Source: DAIOHQ01 sp036744635 (GTDB lineage: Bacteria; Planctomycetota; Phycisphaerae; Tepidisphaerales; Tepidisphaeraceae). Taken from it: a stretch of 23,331 bases of DNA. Location of the stretch: contig DAIOHQ010000050.1 in NCBI GenBank assembly GCA_036744635.1, positions 1 through 23,331 of the forward strand, in the 5' to 3' direction. The first letter of the stretch is position 1. Every line of letters begins with the position of its first letter. The notes below the pieces were generated by a model. It was not told the origin of the DNA, did not search any database, and saw nothing but the letters and a program-made list of their open reading frames with translations. A program made the translations under genes and the position numbers. Below are positions 1 to 8,366 of the stretch, piece after piece.

Positions 1-117
1 CGGCGCGCCGCCAGCGCAACTCCGCCCCTCTATAGAGGAGGTGCATGATGACGAACCACAACGGACGATGGACCACCAACAACGCTGATTGCGCGCGCCT
101 GCAGCGCAGCCACTTTC

Positions 118-226
118 AAATGTCCCACTCCCTGCAAGATCCGAAAAGGTGGGACATCTTCACAAGTGCCGAAGGACAAACCACTAACGACACCCGCATG
201 TCCCAAAATGTCCCCAAATGTCCCAC
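118..226. repeat. Cluster of ATGTCCCA motifs in direct and inverted orientation
   Basis: AAATGTCCCA occurs at 118-127. Its inverse TGGGACAT lies at 150-157. Three more copies follow in direct orientation: ATGTCCCA (198-205), ATGTCCCC (208-215) and ATGTCCCA (218-225), spaced exactly 10 bp apart. The last three therefore sit on one face of the helix. They could be a protein-binding array upstream of the esterase or a lineage-specific intergenic repeat; the sequence does not decide between these. Confidence 0.6.
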
Positions 227-275
227 ATTTCAAAATCAAACATCAACCGAAGCTTCAATTCGTCACCGCCGCCAC

Positions 276-303
276 TTGACGATTCCTGCGGCAAGTGAAT
301 CAT
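276..303 (+). promoter_or_regulatory. Possible sigma-70-type promoter for the esterase gene
   Basis: TTGACG (276-281, 5 of 6 to the -35 consensus) is followed after 16 bp by AATCAT (298-303, 4 of 6 to the -10 consensus). It would give a short leader of about 30 nt ending in AAAGGA and the GTG start at 339. The -10 is weak, so this is only suggestive. Confidence 0.3.
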
Positions 304-338
304 TTGCGCCCCTCACTCTTATTGAAAGGACATGCATC

Positions 339-2204
339 GTGATTATCGAAACCGGGCTGTTTGAGAACATGGTATCGCAGCGGAACGGGCGCAACGTCAG
401 CGAGGCGATCATCACCGGCCGCACCAAGGCCAAAGGCGACGTGCGCGTGCGCGTGACCGGCGGGGGTAAAGCGGTCGCCGGGCTCGCGAACGCGAAGATC
501 GGGAAGGCCCGCGGTGGGAAGTTTGAGGCGCTGTTGAAAGGCATTCCCGCGGGCGGGCCTTATGAGATCGAGCTTACGGCGGGTGAAGGGGAGAAGGCGG
601 AGCGGCTGAGGGTGGGGAATGTGCTGGTCGGCGACGTATGGATTCTCGGCGGGCAGTCGAACATGCAGGGGTGCGGGTATCTGAAGGATCGCGCCAAGCC
701 GCAGAAGAATGTCCGCGCGTTTTTCACCCACGACGCCTGGGAGATTGCACAGGACCCGATTCATAATCTGGGCGCTGCCGTTGATGACGTACACCATGAT
801 TTTGGTGTGGCCCGGCAGAGCATCGAGGAGTCGAAGAAATCCTCTGGTGTCGGGCCGGGAGTGGCCTTTGGCCAGGAAATGGCGCGGATCACGGGAGTGC
901 CGCAGGGAGTGATCGCCTGCGCCCACGGCGGCACCTCCATGCAGCAATGGGACCCAGCGCTCAAGGGGCAAGCGGGCAAGAGCCTGTATGGCGCGATGCT
1001 GCGGCGCTTTCGGAAGAACGGCGGCAAGGTGGCCGGGGCGGTCTGGTATCAGGGGGAGAGCGACGCCAATGCCAAGGATGGGCCGCTCTATACCCAGCGG
1101 ATGAAGGACATGATCGGCGCCATGCGGCGCGACTTCAAGAATCGCAACATGCCCTTCGCTTTGGTGCAGATCGCCCGCGTGACCAACTGGGGCGATGTTG
1201 CTGCCTGGAACAGCATTCAGGATCAGCAGCGGCGGCTGGGCGAGGTGGTGAAAAACTGCACGACGGTGCCGGCTATCGACCTGGCCCTGGAGGACCCGAT
1301 CCATATCTCCGGTAAGGACCAGCAGCGGCTCGGCAAACGCCTGGCGGGGGCGATGGGGGCACTGTTGAAGCTGGGAGGCAAGGCGCCGATCGAGATCAAT
1401 CGCATCTCGGTGGAACGGAACCCGCAGGTGCCGACGGCCAACATCGTGATCGAATTCAGCAACGTCGTCGGGAGCCTGCGCGGAAGCAGCCTGGCCAGCG
1501 GCTTTGAGATCACCGACGGGGCGGCCGAGCGCAACGTCTATCACGTCGAGCTGCAGGGCAACAAGGCGATTCTGCGGACGGTGCAGCCGCTCGAGGATGC
1601 GCGGGGCAAATTCGCGCATTACGGCCCGGGCACCAGCCCGGTTTGCAACATCACCGATGAAGCCGACCGGTCGTTGCCGGTGTTTGGCCCGCTGAAGATC
1701 GGCGTGCCCAAGCCGTCGACCGGGTTTCCCAGGTCGCTGGAAGTGAGCGCGCTGCAGCCATCCGCCGGAAAGCTGCACGCAGTGGAATATCCGGCCAATC
1801 CGCAGGAGCTGGCGTTTCGGCGCGTCGAGTTTCCCGACCGCTTCTGCCAGATTCACGCCCAGTTCGCGGATGCGGGCAAAGATGTGTCGGCGTTTTTCCG
1901 CTGCCCGATTGAGTGCACTGAAGAGATGAAGCTCGATCTGGCGCTGGGATACGATGGCCCGGTAAAGGTTTGGTGGGATGGCCGGGAAGTGTTTCACGAT
2001 CCCGAGGGGAAGAACCCGGCGATCCTCGACAGCAAGTTCGTCAAGCTGAGCGCCGCGGCGGGCAGGCACGAGATCATGATCGCGCTGGGATCGAACGACG
2101 GCAAAGCGTGGGGCGTTTTCCTGCGCCTCAACCGCACCGATCTCCCCGAGCGGCTGGTGAAGAAGGGGCCGGAATTTTATGCGTTGCCGAAGTTTATGGT
2201 GTAG
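339..2204 (+). CDS. Sialate O-acetylesterase-like SGNH hydrolase
   Basis: A 621-aa protein of the SASA/DUF303 carbohydrate esterase type, which removes O-acetyl groups from sugars. The N-terminal part is a beta-rich region. The catalytic core shows GQSNM with the nucleophile Ser107, the WYQGES block at 236-241, and the Asp/His pair in DPIH (Asp319, His322). A C-terminal beta-rich region (about 525-620) with WWDG looks like a carbohydrate-binding jelly roll. I chose GTG at 339 because AAAGGA (325-330) lies 8 nt upstream and coding-like composition begins there. An in-frame ATG at 45 or 48 also has a good Shine-Dalgarno, but the extra 98 residues look non-coding. No signal peptide is obvious, which is unusual because most such esterases are exported. 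The family is clear; the exact substrate is not. Confidence 0.85.
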   Translation: MIIETGLFENMVSQRNGRNVSEAIITGRTKAKGDVRVRVTGGGKAVAGLANAKIGKARGGKFEALLKGIPAGGPYEIELTAGEGEKAERLRVGNVLVGDVWILGGQSNMQGCGYLKDRAKPQKNVRAFFTHDAWEIAQDPIHNLGAAVDDVHHDFGVARQSIEESKKSSGVGPGVAFGQEMARITGVPQGVIACAHGGTSMQQWDPALKGQAGKSLYGAMLRRFRKNGGKVAGAVWYQGESDANAKDGPLYTQRMKDMIGAMRRDFKNRNMPFALVQIARVTNWGDVAAWNSIQDQQRRLGEVVKNCTTVPAIDLALEDPIHISGKDQQRLGKRLAGAMGALLKLGGKAPIEINRISVERNPQVPTANIVIEFSNVVGSLRGSSLASGFEITDGAAERNVYHVELQGNKAILRTVQPLEDARGKFAHYGPGTSPVCNITDEADRSLPVFGPLKIGVPKPSTGFPRSLEVSALQPSAGKLHAVEYPANPQELAFRRVEFPDRFCQIHAQFADAGKDVSAFFRCPIECTEEMKLDLALGYDGPVKVWWDGREVFHDPEGKNPAILDSKFVKLSAAAGRHEIMIALGSNDGKAWGVFLRLNRTDLPERLVKKGPEFYALPKFMV

Positions 2205-2266
2205 CGCGTGTGCTCAGGATAACACGTCAGCGCACAGCGACGACCGGTTCGTTGGGCAGTCGATTT

Positions 2267-3076
2267 TCAAGCGGCGCTGTTGGCCATCAGCCAGCCGCTG
2301 ATGCCGAGCAGGAGGGTGGCGAGAAGCACTACCAGGGAGAGGACGAGGGTGAGTTGGGCGGGCGCTTTTGGGGTTTCGGGTTCCGGAGTCGCGGCGAATT
2401 GAGGGGAGGCCTGCAGCGCCATATCCGCTTCAAAGCTGGAGGAATCCTGCGGGGCGGCGATGCGTTCGGGCATCGGCATTCCATGCGGGCGGGGAATGGG
2501 CCTGGGCATCGGACGCATTCCGCGTTTCTGCTGGGAGGCGTTGGCGATGATCGAATCCCAGGAGCTGGAGGCCGGGTCGCTGGTGAGCGGCTGCGTGGTG
2601 AAACCGGAAGAAGTCGTGTGCGGGCGATTGGCCGCGAGGGCGAGGTCGAGAAGCTGTCTGGATTCTTCGGAGTTGGCGTGGACATCGGCGTCGACGAAGA
2701 CGAAGCCGGTGACGGTGCCGGTCAGGGCTTCATGGGGATCGGCCGGACGCACCATCTTGGGCTTGCGCGCGCCTTGTGGGGCGGGAACGAAGGCGCCGGC
2801 GTAAAAGGTGAGATAGGTGCGCCCGATGCGCAGCGTATCGCCTTCGCGCAGGATGTGGCGCCCAATCTTTTCCCAGCCAAGGCGGGTGCCGTTCTTGCTC
2901 TGCAGGTCGACGATGCGCCACGCCGTCCCCAGCGGCTCGACGCGGCAGTGGCGGCGCGACATGAGGATGTCGCGCACGCTGACATCGCACTCCGGCGAGC
3001 GGCCGACGATCAGCACGCCGGTCAGCTCGTTGCGGTCCAGTTCTTCGCCATTCGCGGTGAGCGTGATGTAAGCCAT
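2267..3076 (-). CDS. FHA-domain protein with C-terminal membrane anchor
   Basis: A 269-aa protein. Residues about 20-90 form a forkhead-associated domain that binds phosphothreonine peptides. The diagnostic residues are Gly25-Arg26-Ser27, Ser40-Arg-Arg-His43 and Ser60-Lys-Asn-Gly-Thr64. A proline-rich, low-complexity linker follows. The C-terminus has one hydrophobic helix (about 241-264), so the FHA domain probably faces the cytoplasm from a tail anchor. The open frame runs upstream to 3163, but that extension is translated from an inverted repeat, so I start at ATG 3076. No strong Shine-Dalgarno precedes it. It lies downstream of the lipoprotein gene on the same strand, with the hairpin at 3109-3170 between them. 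A role in Ser/Thr kinase signalling is inferred from the domain; no kinase is in the window. Confidence 0.85.
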   Translation of the reverse strand: MAYITLTANGEELDRNELTGVLIVGRSPECDVSVRDILMSRRHCRVEPLGTAWRIVDLQSKNGTRLGWEKIGRHILREGDTLRIGRTYLTFYAGAFVPAPQGARKPKMVRPADPHEALTGTVTGFVFVDADVHANSEESRQLLDLALAANRPHTTSSGFTTQPLTSDPASSSWDSIIANASQQKRGMRPMPRPIPRPHGMPMPERIAAPQDSSSFEADMALQASPQFAATPEPETPKAPAQLTLVLSLVVLLATLLLGISGWLMANSAA

Positions 3077-3108
3077 AGGTCGATGGCGGGCGGGGAGGAT
3101 AGTCAGCA

Positions 3109-3170
3109 GTCGGCAGTGGGCAGTCGGCAGTAAGAAATTCACTGCCCACTGCCGACTGCCCACTGCCGAC
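3109..3170. repeat. Perfect 23-bp inverted repeat built from 7-bp units
   Basis: Arms 3109-3131 and 3148-3170 are exact reverse complements with a 16-nt loop. Each arm is made of 7-bp steps of the form CAGTCGG or CAGTGGG. It lies between the lipoprotein gene and the FHA gene on the minus strand, so it may end or attenuate transcription from the lipoprotein gene. There is no T-run after the stem on either strand, so it is not a classical intrinsic terminator. It may be an interspersed palindromic element. Confidence 0.85.
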
Positions 3171-3224
3171 GAACAGCCCGCCAGTCAGGCTTTACATCGG
3201 CGACTGACCGATAATTTCAGCAGA

Positions 3225-3845
3225 TTATTCCGGCAGTTTTGGCTCAGTGGTGGGGGAATCGGGCTGGGGTTTGGTGGTGGCCGATGCCCGGCTGGATTTG
3301 GTCTCATCGAGTTGTTTGCGCAGGTCGTCGGTCTTTTCGCTGGCGGCCTTCACCTGAAACTCCAGCGTGCTCAGGGTCTGCTTGAGGGATGCGAGCTGGC
3401 CATTGGCCGCCGATAACTTGGCGCTGCTGCTCTCCAATTGCGCCTGCGCATCTTTGAGCTTCACATTGGCCGCCGCCAGGGCCTCTCCATTGGCGCGGCT
3501 CTTGACCAGCGCATCATTCGCGTCGGCCAGCTTCTTCTCGGTGTCGGTCAGATTGGTCTGAGCGGCGGTGAGCTTCGTTTGCGCATCGGCCGCCTTCGCC
3601 TCGGCGGCATGGCGGTCGGTCTCTTCCTGCTTCAGCTTGGCCGCCAACTGCTCGTTTTCCGCGTTGGCTTTGTCGGCCTGCGCCTGATATCCATCGCGCT
3701 GTTGCTCGGCCTGGAGACGCTGCTGGTCGAGCACGCCCATCTGGGACTGCAACTCGCGCTGCCTGGCGGTATCCTGGCAGCCGGCCAGAAGAGCCATCGC
3801 TAAAATTCCAAAGACTGCCTTCGACATCCATCGACCGAATAACAT
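3225..3845 (-). CDS. Coiled-coil lipoprotein
   Basis: A 206-aa predicted lipoprotein. The signal sequence has a hydrophobic core (about 10-21) and a lipobox Leu20-Ala-Gly-Cys23, so Cys23 should be lipidated. Residues about 27-175 are almost entirely Ala/Gln/Glu/Lys/Leu-rich heptads, a long coiled coil of the kind found in cell-envelope tethers. The tail is Thr/Pro/Ser-rich. I chose ATG at 3845 because AAAGGA lies about 6 nt upstream on the minus strand; ATG 3827 is a weaker alternative that keeps the lipobox. The start overlaps the start of the plus-strand DUF1570-like remnant by 2 nt, so its promoter must lie inside that remnant. The function is unknown. The lipoprotein call is firm; sequence similarity alone would not identify a family, because coiled coils look alike. 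Confidence 0.8.
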   Translation of the reverse strand: MLFGRWMSKAVFGILAMALLAGCQDTARQRELQSQMGVLDQQRLQAEQQRDGYQAQADKANAENEQLAAKLKQEETDRHAAEAKAADAQTKLTAAQTNLTDTEKKLADANDALVKSRANGEALAAANVKLKDAQAQLESSSAKLSAANGQLASLKQTLSTLEFQVKAASEKTDDLRKQLDETKSSRASATTKPQPDSPTTEPKLPE

Positions 3846-4257
3846 GAGGTATCCTTTTGTTGAGGCGGACAATCTATTGCATCTGCCCGCTGAGAGCAAA
3901 ATTTACGAGCAGTCGACGCTGGGGCCGAATTCCATCCGGGGTCTGGAGAACTGGCGGCTGCCGGCGCTGCAGGAGGCGATCCAGGCCGACAAACTCCGGC
4001 CGCTGCAGGAGCTGATCGAGGATGAGCATTTCTATCGCAAGGACCTGGTGGGATTGAATTATGCCGAGGCCCGCTATCTGATGTTTTATCTGCAGAAAAA
4101 AAAGCTGCTGCAGAAGTATTACACGGAGTTTAGGGACAACGCCAAGGATGATCCGAGCGGATTGAAGACGCTGCAGCAGATCATCGCTCCGCAGGAGCTG
4201 GAGGATTTCGAAAAGGACTGGCGGCGCTGGGTGATGCAGCTGCGCTTCGGAAGCTGA
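3844..4257 (+). pseudogene. 5'-truncated DUF1570-type protein remnant
   Basis: The 137-aa frame resembles only the C-terminal part of DUF1570-type proteins, which are larger proteins common in Planctomycetota and contain a peptidase-like zinc site. Recognisable blocks are NWRLPALQ, the NYAEARYLMFYLQ helix, LLQKYYTEFRDN, DPSGLKTLQ and the ending FEKDWRRWVMQLRF. The expected N-terminal portion with the HExxH-like region is missing: upstream the frame is open only to 3688, where it runs antisense through the lipoprotein gene. There is no Shine-Dalgarno before ATG 3844. It is probably a remnant left when the 5' part was lost or replaced. It could still be a short expressed protein. Confidence 0.55.
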
Positions 4258-4317
4258 AACGTGAAAAGTGAAACATGAAGAATCACGTCTTTGCGTTTCA
4301 CATTTTGCGTTTCATGA
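4255..4317. repeat. Imperfect inverted repeat of GTGAAA/TTTCAC motifs
   Basis: The left arm TGAAACGTGAAAAGTGAAAC (4255-4274) matches the reverse complement of the right arm (4296-4317) with one-base offsets. It starts within the stop codon of the DUF1570-like remnant and ends just before the glycosyltransferase gene. It may be a weak terminator or an interspersed repeat; no clean T-run follows. Confidence 0.55.
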
Positions 4318-4329
4318 TACGGTAAGCGC

Positions 4330-6084
4330 ATGGGAAAATGCTGCTGGCGATGGAGGGGAACCAATGCACTTTGGCGAGGGATGGCATTGCTCGCGGGCAT
4401 CATCATGCTCGCGCGGGCCGGGGCGGGCATCGGCGTCTTCACGCACACCTATGATGAGCCGTATCACGTCGGCGCTGCTGTCGGACTTTGGGAGGCGGGC
4501 AGGGCGACCGAGGGGATTCAGCATCCACCGCTGGTGCGCCTGCTGGTGGGAGCGGTCCTGAAGGCCTCGGGCATTTCAATCCCGGCCGAGAGGCAGGGGA
4601 TCATTCACAACGATTTGCGGGCGTACGATCTGGGCGAGGAGGTTCTGTTCCGCGGGCCGGTGCCGTACTGGCAGGTCCTGGTACGCTGTCGTGCGGTGAT
4701 GCTGCTCTTCGCCGCGGCGGCGATGGTCTACGCGTGGCTGCTGGGCAAATGGCTGGCGGGTGAGCAGGCGGCAGCGCTATCCGTTGTTTTCTTCAGCATC
4801 GATCCTTCCTTTCTCGCCCATTCGATGTTGGTGACGACCGACGTGGCCGCCTGCGCCGGATTTCTGGCCGGAATCTATCACGGCTTTCGCTGGATCGCGC
4901 GGCGCAGCTATAGGCGCGCATCGTGCGCCGGCGCTGCGATCGGTTTGGCCATCGCCTGCAAGTTTTCCTGCATCGCACTGATTCCGGCGCTGCTGGCCGC
5001 ATGGGCGATCCGATCAGTGGTGCGGCGAATCACGAACAGAAATAGCTTGCTGCCGACCTCACCGCCACATCAGTCGACGGTGAAACAGTTGCTCGTCATC
5101 ATCCTTGCCGCCTTCATTGCCCTTTGGGCAAGCTACCTGTTCGATGTTGGCCCGATTTCGCAGCAGGACCACTTCACCATCCAGCCGGAATGGGCGCGGG
5201 TCCCGGATTTTGTCAAGAACACGCCGATCCCGATGCCCAGCCTTCTGCTTGGGCTGTTCGTGCTCTATGGCCACAACGCCCATGGACATCTGGCCTATCT
5301 GAACGGCGCCACCTCACGCCATGGCCACTGGTATTTCTTTCCCGAGACGCTGGCGATCAAGTCGCCGCTGGCGATGCTGCTCGCCTTCGCCCTGGCACTG
5401 ATGCTGCTCATCGTGGTCCGCAGGAAAGCGCTGCCAAGCCTCATGCTGCTTGCCGTGATCGGCGTATTTCTTTTCGGCAGCATGACCAGCAGCTTGAATA
5501 TGGGCATCCGCCATGTGCTACCGATCGTTCCTGTAATCTGTCTGTTCGCCGTCACTCAGCTCATCACACTTCGTCCGTTTCGATCTGGTGCGAGAGATTC
5601 CCGCCGTGGAAGCTTCGCACTTGTTCCAGCGCTGCTGATCGTGATGTCGCTCGTGGAAACCATCTGGATTCACCCCGACTACCTCGCGTTCTTCAATTTC
5701 CTCGCCGGCGGTCCGCGGCAGGGCGAGCGCTTTCTCGTGGATGCCAACCTCGACTGGGGACAGGACATCGGACGTCTGGCGGCGGAACTGCACTCGCCGG
5801 AAATTCGCGGGCGCGACTACACCATCCGCGTGTTCGATTCTTCAACCGAGGCGCTGCTGGGGATGCTTGGACTGGATCCGGCCAGCACGATGCGGCCCCC
5901 GGCCGGGCTGTTCGCCATCAGCAAGAGCGTGAAGCACGGGTTGAAGTTGGACAATTACGACTGGCTCCACGAGTACCCGCTACTGAAGCACGTCGGCTAT
6001 TCCATCGACATCTACGATCTCTCCAGCGCCACTACGAAGCCATCAGCGCGTCAACAGGAACAGCCGGAACCCGAACGGCGCTAG
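4330..6084 (+). CDS. GT-C family membrane glycosyltransferase (PMT/ArnT-like)
   Basis: A 584-aa polytopic membrane protein of the GT-C fold, which moves sugars from polyprenyl-phosphate donors to acceptors on the outer face of the membrane. The first helix is followed by TYDEPYH, with Asp42-Glu43 in the position of the conserved acidic pair of the first loop. The QHPPLVRLL block fits the family's conserved proline segment. About ten hydrophobic segments follow, then the soluble C-terminal block with NLDWGQDIGRL (Asp475), a motif typical of this group. The ATG at 4330 has no strong Shine-Dalgarno; ATG 4381 is an in-frame alternative. The last 14 codons overlap the convergent glycoside-hydrolase-like gene. 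The acceptor and sugar cannot be deduced. Confidence 0.85.
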   Translation: MGKCCWRWRGTNALWRGMALLAGIIMLARAGAGIGVFTHTYDEPYHVGAAVGLWEAGRATEGIQHPPLVRLLVGAVLKASGISIPAERQGIIHNDLRAYDLGEEVLFRGPVPYWQVLVRCRAVMLLFAAAAMVYAWLLGKWLAGEQAAALSVVFFSIDPSFLAHSMLVTTDVAACAGFLAGIYHGFRWIARRSYRRASCAGAAIGLAIACKFSCIALIPALLAAWAIRSVVRRITNRNSLLPTSPPHQSTVKQLLVIILAAFIALWASYLFDVGPISQQDHFTIQPEWARVPDFVKNTPIPMPSLLLGLFVLYGHNAHGHLAYLNGATSRHGHWYFFPETLAIKSPLAMLLAFALALMLLIVVRRKALPSLMLLAVIGVFLFGSMTSSLNMGIRHVLPIVPVICLFAVTQLITLRPFRSGARDSRRGSFALVPALLIVMSLVETIWIHPDYLAFFNFLAGGPRQGERFLVDANLDWGQDIGRLAAELHSPEIRGRDYTIRVFDSSTEALLGMLGLDPASTMRPPAGLFAISKSVKHGLKLDNYDWLHEYPLLKHVGYSIDIYDLSSATTKPSARQQEQPEPERR

Positions 6085-8295
6085 GGTGCAGCGCAGCGAC
6101 ATCCCTTGCCCGATCTCACCTGTCCCCGTCGCAGGCTCATCATTCATCGATCGCAGCAGCTCGCGCACCTGCCACCCGTGCAGATGAGAATCGCCCGCCG
6201 GGGCGCGCTGCGCGGCCGGCGCATCCACCGGCTCCGCCAGCGTCACCTCCACCGATGCGGCCCGATCGGCAAATTGAATGAGGGCAAGCAGCGCGCGATC
6301 GCCACGATAGCGCAGCATCCCCACCACCGCAGCATCTCCGCGCACCTCAACCGCCTCGATGGAAAGCGGCGCCTCGCGGATCAGCGCTTCATCGCGCGCC
6401 ATCTTCAGGAGGTTGAGAAACTCCTGGTGCCCGCGCAGACGATGCTCGCGCTCGCGCGCTGCTTGCGGCGGCGGATCGGCATCGGCGATCTGGCGAAATG
6501 TCGCCGGGTCATCCACGAACTGGCTATGTGTCTTCGGCACGCACCCGGCCAGCAACGACTGCACTGCCCACGGCCGCGCCGCTTCCGAATAATATCCTTC
6601 CAGGACATCGTTGCTCACCACGCCGCTCAGCAGCGATGCATAGCGCACCAGCAGATATTCCCGCGCATCCTCCGGGGAAATCCGCGGTGGCGGGCCGGCG
6701 GACGGAGTCGGGCCGCCGCCCATTCCATGATCCCAGAACGGCTTGTGGACGAACGGGGTCATCGCGGTGTAGCGCCCGACGGTGACTTCGCAGCTTGCCT
6801 GCATGAGCAGGCTTTCATCTTCGACAAACGTGATCAGTGCAGGCATATCGGATTGGTTCATGCCGGGCAGCGTCCGCATGTATTCCGCCAGCTCCCGCAC
6901 CTGATCCTCCACCCCATTGCGTGACTCGCCCGGCCAGGCCCAGCGGGCGTGATTCGATGCGCGCGGAATGCAACCGTCGATGAAGACGCCGTCGTATCCG
7001 CGCCCGACCACCCGCCCCACCTGCTCCTTCAGCCAACCCCGCCAGCCGGTGGACAGCGGATCGCCATCGGGGGCATATCCCAGGTAATCCGGCGCACGCG
7101 AATCCCACGCGTAAAAAAGCTTGCCATTCGGCCGATGCGTGAACCAGTCGGGATGTGCCGCCACCTCCGGGGCATCGCGATCGATCCCCACCGTCGTCAC
7201 CCACAGGAAAATGTGAAATCCAAGATCGTGCGCCCACCGCAACATCTGCTGTTCCGCCTCGACCCCGCCGACCCCATCGGCGGGATCGTAATCGAATGGG
7301 CTCAGCCAGTTCTGCCCGACGTGGTTGCAGGAGACCGCGAAGATCGAGGTATAGCCCATCTCCTTCCAGCTCCGCAGCAGCGCCAGGCATTTGGGATCAT
7401 CCAGACGCGTGAAATCCTTCTCCCGGTTCTGCGGGTTCATGTTGAATTCGATGATGTTCATCCGCCGCGCCCAGGTTGGCGCCGGCGGGGGCTGCAGACC
7501 GAACCGCGCCGCCGCGCAGTCGCGCCAGTTCCGCATGCGCTCGACCGGCCGGCCGACGAAAGGCTTGAGTCGCAGCGCGCCTCCAAACGCATGCGCCTCT
7601 CCCGGCGCCAGCAATCGATCGAGCGCCCACGTCAGCGCAAAATCCGCCCGCCTCCCCTGTCCCCCCTGCGCCTTCGCCGCCGGCCGCACCCACGCGGTAG
7701 GGCGGCCGGGCAGCAGGAACTCGAATTGCATTCCGGAATTCGACCCCTCGCCGTGGAGATAGACCAGCGGCAGCGCCAGTCCGATGCACCCATGAACGAA
7801 GGGCGCGCCGGACGTCTCCAACTCCGCGATTCTGGCTTTTCCAAAGGTGCGCCCGCCGTAGGAGTGTGCGCTGAGATAGGTGGCATCGGCGCCGGCGTCG
7901 ATCCCTTCCAGCCGGATCTCAACCAGACAAACCGGCAGCGGCCGCCCGCCAACGGGAGCTTCCATGCTCATTTGCACGCTCAGTTCACCGTCGCTTTCTG
8001 ACACGGCCACAGACACAATCGCCCGAGCATGCACGCCGACGATATGGTAGCTGTTCTCACCGCCACGGACGCGCGTATCGGTCCCCGGTCCAAAGAATGT
8101 GAGCGCCAGCCCCGGTTCCGCCCATGCCGGTGGTCCTTCGCCGGAGTCCATCGCCCCCCAGACGCGAAAGGTATTTTCGCCGCGAATCTCCACCCGCAAC
8201 GGCACATCCCGCAGCGGCAGGCCCTCCGGTGGCTTCCAGTTCAAAATCAGGCCGCCACTAACGGACCAGGACACACTGAAATTGTTCTCGGCCAT
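6043..8295 (-). CDS. Glycoside hydrolase-like protein, GH-D clan type TIM barrel
   Basis: A 750-aa protein with a beta-sandwich N-terminal half (about 1-270), a central TIM barrel (about 290-600) and a C-terminal beta domain ending in APFGFRLFLL, as in alpha-galactosidase-like enzymes. Barrel motifs include ARRMNIIEFNMN, the MGYTSIFAVSCNHVGQNW strand, and DGVFIDGC with Asp440 at the usual strand-end nucleophile position. The family is therefore most like GH36/GH31-type or related DUF6259-like proteins. Substrate and the acid/base residue are not assigned. There is no signal peptide, so it may act in the cytoplasm. ATG 8295 has an excellent AAGGAG Shine-Dalgarno about 6 nt upstream. It is transcribed in the same direction as the Crp-like regulator upstream but is separated from it by a strong terminator. 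Confidence 0.75.
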   Translation of the reverse strand: MAENNFSVSWSVSGGLILNWKPPEGLPLRDVPLRVEIRGENTFRVWGAMDSGEGPPAWAEPGLALTFFGPGTDTRVRGGENSYHIVGVHARAIVSVAVSESDGELSVQMSMEAPVGGRPLPVCLVEIRLEGIDAGADATYLSAHSYGGRTFGKARIAELETSGAPFVHGCIGLALPLVYLHGEGSNSGMQFEFLLPGRPTAWVRPAAKAQGGQGRRADFALTWALDRLLAPGEAHAFGGALRLKPFVGRPVERMRNWRDCAAARFGLQPPPAPTWARRMNIIEFNMNPQNREKDFTRLDDPKCLALLRSWKEMGYTSIFAVSCNHVGQNWLSPFDYDPADGVGGVEAEQQMLRWAHDLGFHIFLWVTTVGIDRDAPEVAAHPDWFTHRPNGKLFYAWDSRAPDYLGYAPDGDPLSTGWRGWLKEQVGRVVGRGYDGVFIDGCIPRASNHARWAWPGESRNGVEDQVRELAEYMRTLPGMNQSDMPALITFVEDESLLMQASCEVTVGRYTAMTPFVHKPFWDHGMGGGPTPSAGPPPRISPEDAREYLLVRYASLLSGVVSNDVLEGYYSEAARPWAVQSLLAGCVPKTHSQFVDDPATFRQIADADPPPQAAREREHRLRGHQEFLNLLKMARDEALIREAPLSIEAVEVRGDAAVVGMLRYRGDRALLALIQFADRAASVEVTLAEPVDAPAAQRAPAGDSHLHGWQVRELLRSMNDEPATGTGEIGQGMSLRCTLAPFGFRLFLLTR

Positions 8296-8366
8296 TTCGC
8301 GCTCCTTGTGCTGAAGTTTCTGCAGGCGGCATCATACACCGCCGAGATTGGCCGCCCATGGCGCGC

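Larger units (their letters stand above)
1..338. other. Gene-free leader region with repeated motifs
   Basis: I see no convincing gene here. The stretch is AT-richer than the rest of the window and has non-coding-like codon use. It holds a perfect 12-bp palindrome CCTCTATAGAGG (27-38), a strong Shine-Dalgarno-like AGGAGG (36-41) just before ATGATG (45-50), and several ATGTCCCA motifs. The reading frame from 45 is open and in phase with the esterase gene downstream, so a longer protein cannot be excluded. The translated 98 extra residues are polar and low in hydrophobic structure, and they match no family I know. Confidence 0.6.

Noticed and set aside
300..2069. 589-aa open frame on the minus strand
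   Set aside because: It is antisense to the esterase, whose catalytic motifs are clear; the minus translation is Arg/His/Pro-rich and family-less, as expected for GC-rich antisense frames.
5124..6281. 385-aa open frame on the plus strand in another frame
   Set aside because: It overlaps the GT-C gene and then the hydrolase-like gene; the translation is Arg/Ala/Pro-rich with no family match.
6106..8001. Plus-strand open frames of up to 350 aa inside the hydrolase-like gene
   Set aside because: They are antisense to a gene with a strong Shine-Dalgarno and TIM-barrel motifs.
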